Source: an uncultured Lachnospiraceae bacterium (GTDB taxonomy: Bacteria; Bacillota; Clostridia; Lachnospirales; Lachnospiraceae). Taken from it: 9,255 nt of DNA. Shown here in pieces: positions 6,933 to 9,255 of the stretch. A model generated the notes under the pieces. It did no database searches and was not told where the DNA came from. It worked only from the letters and a program-made list of their open reading frames with translations. The stretch lies in assembly GCA_902795625.1 (NCBI GenBank), contig CADBLW010000060.1, forward strand, positions 1-9,255. The letters are read 5' to 3'. Numbering within the stretch: position 1 is the stretch's first letter; each line of letters opens with the position of its first letter. The position numbers and the translations under genes were made by a program.

Positions 6933-7270
6933 TGTACGCCGCCTTTCCGCTCCGTCTCCTCGACGTCGCAGTTATCCTTAAGCCGGTCGCTGATCTCCAC
7001 TTCCATTCCGGCCAGAAGATGGCTGGAAACAGGGCTTGCAAACCAGAAGAACAGGATGATCAGGGCAAGCTTCAGCGAATCGAAGCAGAACCCGCGCATA
7101 ATGATCAGCCCGAGCAAAACCATGAGAATACCCAGTGTATCCGTCATCGCCGCCGCATGCATGCGGTTGAGCGCGAAACGGAACTTGAACAGCCCAAACG
7201 CCGCGATCAGGGCAATGAGAAGGCCGCAGACGATACAGAGGCTGCCGATGATAAAGCGCACCCACTCCAT
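6929..7270 (-). CDS. mrpG: MrpG/MnhG (MbhC-like) subunit
   Basis: A 113-aa membrane protein with three helices (about 4-28, 41-60 and 64-80). It carries the MnhG/PhaG pattern: FGLFKFRFALNRMHAAAMT (25-43), where RMHAA corresponds to the family's RLHAA, then DTLGILMVLLG, and SPVSSHLLA (79-87) corresponding to the usual SPVAAH-type segment. It is a small structural subunit of the Mrp antiporter, needed for function in characterised systems. The ATG at 7270 shares one base with the mrpF stop (TGATG), and GGGAGG lies 9 nt upstream. The C-terminus is charged and hydrophilic (KDNCDVEETERKGGVQ). Confidence 0.92.
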   Translation of the reverse strand: MEWVRFIIGSLCIVCGLLIALIAAFGLFKFRFALNRMHAAAMTDTLGILMVLLGLIIMRGFCFDSLKLALIILFFWFASPVSSHLLAGMEVEISDRLKDNCDVEETERKGGVQ

Positions 7271-7704
7271 CAGACGTCGCCTCCCTTCCCGGCCGGCGCG
7301 GCAGCGGATGCATTTTCCGCATTATCCGTGCCGGATACCGCAGCCGCGGCATCGGCAGCAACCGACGCAGCGTCTCCGTCCGCGTATTCCGCAAAATACT
7401 CCCTGTTTTTCCTGTTCATCAGATGCTCCCGGTGAACACCGAGGTACACGCGGGTCAGCACGACCACGGCAAGAAAGCTGATCATCGCATAGATCAGCGC
7501 AACATCGAGAAGATAACTCTCATTCTGCCACAGAGAGAGAATACAGATCACCATGATGGTCAGCGTGCCGAGCATGTTCACGGCAACGATCCGGTCCGCG
7601 ATCTCCGGTCCGCGGATCGCACGCAGCAGACATGCGAACATGATGAGAATGATGACAATGATAGCACTTCCGAAGAAGTAGCCGGATACAGCGGGAATCG
7701 TCAT
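7270..7704 (-). CDS. mrpF: MrpF/MnhF (MbhB-like) subunit with Ala-rich C-terminal tail
   Basis: A 144-aa protein with three helices (about 9-28, 43-60 and 65-88). It shows the MnhF signature RAIRGPEIADRIVAVNMLGT (28-47) and LLDVALIYAMISFLAVV (65-81). Characterised MrpF proteins are around 90 residues; here about 50 extra residues follow the last helix, ending in a low-complexity Ala/Asp/Gly stretch (YADGDAASVAADAAAAVSG onward, residues 107-144). The start ATG overlaps the mrpE stop as ATGA, with GGGAGGTG just upstream. MrpF is a small membrane subunit of the antiporter; the tail has no function I can infer. Confidence 0.92.
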   Translation of the reverse strand: MTIPAVSGYFFGSAIIVIILIMFACLLRAIRGPEIADRIVAVNMLGTLTIMVICILSLWQNESYLLDVALIYAMISFLAVVVLTRVYLGVHREHLMNRKNREYFAEYADGDAASVAADAAAAVSGTDNAENASAAAPAGKGGDV

Positions 7705-8198
7705 AGCGCACCTCCCGTCTTCTCCGAACCTTCCTCGAGCTTTTGCTGTTCAAGGATCATTTGGATAAATACACTGTCCTCGATACCCTCCGCGATATCG
7801 CGGTCGAGGGCGTGAACGATAAATCTGCCGTCCTCCGTGAGCCCTACGGTGATCGTACCGGGTGTCAGAGTGATGGAATTGGCAAGGATAACGCGCGAAG
7901 CGTCGCTGTCAATATCCGTACGGAATGACAAAAGCACGGGCTCCGGCTCGTATTTTGAGGACAGGATCAGGCGGAGCACATCAAAATTTGCCTTGATGAT
8001 CTCGCGCAGCAGAACGACGACATAGCGGATCGCCCACGTGATCCGCGACAGCAGGCGCAGTTCGCTCCGGATCGTATAGCCCATGAATTTGCTGAAGAAG
8101 ATGACGAGAGGCACACACAAAGCGAGACCGATCCCCAGGACTTCCCATGAGAAACGGCCGTTAAACACGATCCAGATGATCAGAAACAACAGGAACAT
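7701..8198 (-). CDS. mrpE: MrpE/MnhE (MbhA-like) subunit
   Basis: First gene of the operon, 165 aa. Two N-terminal hydrophobic segments (about 2-12 and 18-37) are followed by a third amphipathic stretch and a cytoplasmic C-terminal domain with the family motif LANSITLTPGT (105-115) and an FIVHALDRD segment. MnhE proteins commonly have about 160 residues, which fits. The frame is open eight codons further upstream (ATG 8222), but ATG 8198 has GGGAGG (8204-8209) 5 nt before it and gives the normal MFLLFLIIWIVFNG start, so 8198 is preferred. The mRNA leader predicted from the upstream promoter is short, about 25-30 nt. Confidence 0.93.
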   Translation of the reverse strand: MFLLFLIIWIVFNGRFSWEVLGIGLALCVPLVIFFSKFMGYTIRSELRLLSRITWAIRYVVVLLREIIKANFDVLRLILSSKYEPEPVLLSFRTDIDSDASRVILANSITLTPGTITVGLTEDGRFIVHALDRDIAEGIEDSVFIQMILEQQKLEEGSEKTGGAL

Positions 8199-8231
8199 TC
8201 TTGCCTCCCGTCGACAAAACAATTCAGAGTA

Positions 8232-8260
8232 ATAATATCACGCACCTCGGAAAATGGCAA
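8232..8260 (-). promoter_or_regulatory. SigA-type promoter for the antiporter operon
   Basis: On the minus strand TTGCCA (-35, 8255-8260) and TATTAT (-10, 8232-8237) are separated by exactly 17 bp, each differing from consensus at one position or two. Transcription would start near 8224-8226, about 27 nt before the mrpE ATG. It lies immediately after the T-run of the terminator of the upstream gene, which supports a new transcription unit here. Confidence 0.75.
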
Positions 8261-8293
8261 GAAAAAAGAACGCTTCCGGTTGCCCGGAAGCGT
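8258..8293 (-). terminator. Intrinsic (Rho-independent) terminator of the surface-protein gene
   Basis: On the minus strand ACGCTTCCGG and CCGGAAGCGT form a perfect 10-bp stem (8284-8293 with 8270-8279) around a GCAA loop (GNRA type), followed directly by TCTTTTTTC. It lies 40 nt after the stop codon of the 185-aa surface-protein gene and separates it from the antiporter operon. In the opposite direction the A-run before the stem becomes the only candidate tail, so the element is oriented for minus-strand transcripts. Confidence 0.93.
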
Positions 8294-8333
8294 CCCTTTC
8301 ATTCGTTGTGTTTTGCTTCTGAAAGCTGTACGA

Positions 8334-8891
8334 TTAAGCGCGAGCCTTCTTGGTAACAACTACTGCACCAAGTGCAAGAAGTGCGATACCAGCGAACATA
8401 ACAACGGTCATGGTATCAGCCGTCTTCGGAGCGTCGCCGCCCTTGCCGTCGTCGGTCTTACCATCATCGGTCTTGCCATCGTTTCCGCCAGCTGCAGGAG
8501 TCTTAAGAACTGCAGACTGAACTGCGAAACCATTGTAGTAGTTCAGGTTGATGTCACCGGAAGCTGCCTTCTTGATATCATCAACTTTGAACTCGAACGT
8601 CAACACGTCGCCTTCGTTAGGCTCCTCGGTCGTCTTGGACTCGAAAGCACCGTCTACAGTCCAGGTACCGTCGATGCAGATACCGCCGATGCCCCAGCCA
8701 GCACCTGCCGTGCCACCCTCTGCGGTGTACTTAACAGTAACAACAAGAGTAGAACCCTCGGGAGCGCCGTTGATAGCGTCGGTAATGGTTGCGTTGGCGT
8801 TTGCGATTTCCTGATCATCAGCAAGCGCGGTGCCGAGGACCATGGTCATGGCAAGAACAACAACAAGTACAGTTGCCAATAACTTTTTCAT
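8334..8891 (-). CDS. Secreted, probably sortase-anchored surface protein of unknown function
   Basis: A 185-aa protein. Residues 1-24 are a signal peptide (MKK, a hydrophobic core, TALA before the likely cleavage at 24/25). Residues 25-130 form a single domain rich in Thr, Gly and beta-prone residues, with a Gly/Trp segment AGAGWGIGGICIDGTWTVDG (62-81); this looks like a small beta-sandwich, possibly ligand- or carbohydrate-binding, but I do not recognise the family. Residues 134-153 are a flexible linker with DGKTDDGK repeats. The end has APKTADT (154-160), a hydrophobic helix (162-179) and KKARA, a variant of the LPxTG layout with Ala in place of Gly. AAGGAGG lies 9 nt before the ATG. Codon choice differs from the antiporter operon (many GTT, ACT and AAA codons early in the gene), compatible with high expression. 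It is monocistronic by its own terminator. Confidence 0.8.
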   Translation of the reverse strand: MKKLLATVLVVVLAMTMVLGTALADDQEIANANATITDAINGAPEGSTLVVTVKYTAEGGTAGAGWGIGGICIDGTWTVDGAFESKTTEEPNEGDVLTFEFKVDDIKKAASGDINLNYYNGFAVQSAVLKTPAAGGNDGKTDDGKTDDGKGGDAPKTADTMTVVMFAGIALLALGAVVVTKKARA

Positions 8892-8909
8892 GAAAAGTTA
8901 CCTCCTTAA

Positions 8910-8921
8910 TGTGAATTCACA
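8910..8921 (-). repeat. Perfect 12-bp palindrome next to the ribosome binding site
   Basis: TGTGAATTCACA is a perfect palindrome ending 3 nt before the AAGGAGG site of the surface-protein gene. It would be in the 5' untranslated region if transcription starts at the candidate site upstream. It could be an operator or a small hairpin limiting ribosome access. Confidence 0.5.
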
Positions 8922-8930
8922 ACTACAGGT

Positions 8931-8952
8931 ATTGTAACAAAGTTGTTACAAT
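8931..8952 (-). promoter_or_regulatory. Operator-like inverted repeat overlapping a candidate extended -10 element
   Basis: ATTGTAACA-ACTT-TGTTACAAT is a perfect 9-bp inverted repeat with a 4-bp spacer, 40 bp upstream of the surface-protein start codon. The promoter-proximal arm reads TGTTACAAT, which matches an extended -10 (TGn then TACAAT, one mismatch to TATAAT). No good -35 is seen 16-18 bp upstream. The geometry fits binding by a dimeric regulator over the promoter, but the regulator is unknown and transcription start is not proven. Confidence 0.5.
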
Positions 8953-8960
8953 TTTACTAT

Positions 8961-9006
8961 TATCAAAATGCACAATAAATGTGTTGCTTTTTGTGCACAT
9001 TTGATA
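8961..9006 (-). repeat. Long imperfect inverted repeat upstream of the surface-protein gene
   Basis: On the plus strand TATCAAAATGCACA (8961-8974) faces TGTGCACATTTGATA (8992-9006) across a 17-nt loop. Only a one-base insertion and a mismatch break the symmetry. It lies just upstream of the operator-like repeat at 8931-8952, in an AT-rich region. It could be a second regulator site or an upstream promoter element. Confidence 0.4.
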
Positions 9007-9026
9007 CAAATAAAGGGGTTTTCTCG

Positions 9027-9046
9027 GCATAATTCACATATTATGC
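9027..9046 (-). repeat. Inverted repeat in the ftsZ downstream region
   Basis: GCATAAT and ATTATGC (7-bp perfect arms, 6-nt spacer) lie 60 nt after the ftsZ stop. No T-run follows on the minus strand, so it does not look like a standard terminator, although it could stabilise the ftsZ mRNA 3' end or bind a regulator. Confidence 0.35.
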
Positions 9047-9107
9047 ACTGCATAGCATGCTTTTACGCCCTGCACGCACGTTGATCAGGTGCGCCGCAGA
9101 TCCGGGA

Positions 9108-9255
9108 TCACTTGCGGTTCTTCTGCAGGAAATCCGGGATCTTGATGCCGCCTGCGGAATTTTCCGACGAAGCGGGCTTGCTGTAGGTCGGTGCCGTGTA
9201 GGCAGGCTGCTCGGTAACCGGTGCCGGTGCCGGAGCCGTGTAGTTCGGTCTGACC
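9108..9255 (-). CDS. ftsZ: FtsZ cell-division protein, C-terminal end (cut by window edge)
   Basis: The last 48 codons of a gene entering from the right edge. The translation is a disordered, Pro/Ala/Tyr/Thr-rich linker (VRPNYTAPAPAPVTEQPAY, then TAPTYSKPASSENSAGG) ending in IKIPDFLQKNRK and a TGA stop at 9110-9108. That ending matches the conserved FtsZ C-terminal peptide (pattern I-P-x-F-L-x plus basic residues), which binds FtsA, SepF, ZapD or EzrA-type partners and tethers the ring of GTP-binding FtsZ polymers to the membrane. The GTPase domain lies outside the window, so identification rests on this tail alone. No clear terminator follows within the next 100 nt; a weak stem (GCGCAC with GTGCGT) without a T-run is present. 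Confidence 0.82.
   Translation of the reverse strand, partial: VRPNYTAPAPAPVTEQPAYTAPTYSKPASSENSAGGIKIPDFLQKNRK

Noticed and set aside
7701..8222. Upstream ATG (8222) for mrpE
   Set aside because: It would start almost at the predicted transcription start and lacks a ribosome binding site; ATG 8198 has GGGAGG and gives the usual MnhE N-terminus.
8334..8882. Plus-strand open frame (8280-8882) opposite the surface-protein gene
   Set aside because: The minus-strand product has a signal peptide, anchoring signal, ribosome binding site and terminator; the plus-strand frame has none of these.
9060..9107. Weak stem after the ftsZ stop as a terminator
   Set aside because: GCGCAC/GTGCGT is only 6 bp with a wobble and a 9-nt loop and is not followed by a T-run.

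Overview
The window reads almost entirely on the minus strand and looks like a fairly GC-rich, Gram-positive anaerobic Clostridia chromosome (Lachnospiraceae/Ruminococcaceae-like). The lineage is inferred from strong GGAGG-type ribosome binding sites, a PKTxD-type sortase signal and the FtsZ tail; the genus cannot be named from the sequence. I saw no tRNA, rRNA, CRISPR array, insertion sequence or integrase.

Layout, in transcription order from right to left. (1) 9108-9255 is the 3' end of ftsZ: a Pro/Ala/Tyr-rich linker followed by the conserved C-terminal peptide. (2) 8892-9107 is an AT-rich intergenic region with four inverted repeats. They lie upstream of (3) a small secreted, probably sortase-anchored protein (8334-8891), which ends at a strong intrinsic terminator (8258-8293). 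(4) Directly after the terminator is a good SigA-type promoter (8232-8260), which starts a long operon running to the left edge of the window.

The operon encodes a multisubunit Mrp/Mnh-type cation:proton antiporter module. Its subunit order matches archaeal membrane-bound hydrogenase (Mbh/Mbs) clusters rather than the classical mrpABCDEFG order: mrpE, mrpF, mrpG, an MbhD-like gene, an MbhE+MrpB fusion, mrpC, and then a row of NuoL/M/N-type antiporter subunits. Three of these are complete (498, 534 and 491 aa) and a fourth is cut by the left edge. The three complete ones keep the membrane Glu and Lys residues expected of ion-translocating subunits. The small subunits overlap or abut (4, 1, 4 and 26 nt), which suggests translational coupling. 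From the fusion gene onward most intergenic gaps are 57-77 nt; three of them hold RNA hairpins and one holds a short direct repeat.

The main point of interest is the chain of at least four antiporter-like subunits in one Mbh-ordered operon, with unusual extensions: a soluble N-terminus and basic linker on the MbhE-MrpB fusion, an Ala-rich tail on MrpF, and an acidic loop in the 534-aa subunit. Whether it is a stand-alone antiporter or the membrane arm of a redox-driven pump depends on the genes beyond the left edge, which cannot be seen here.
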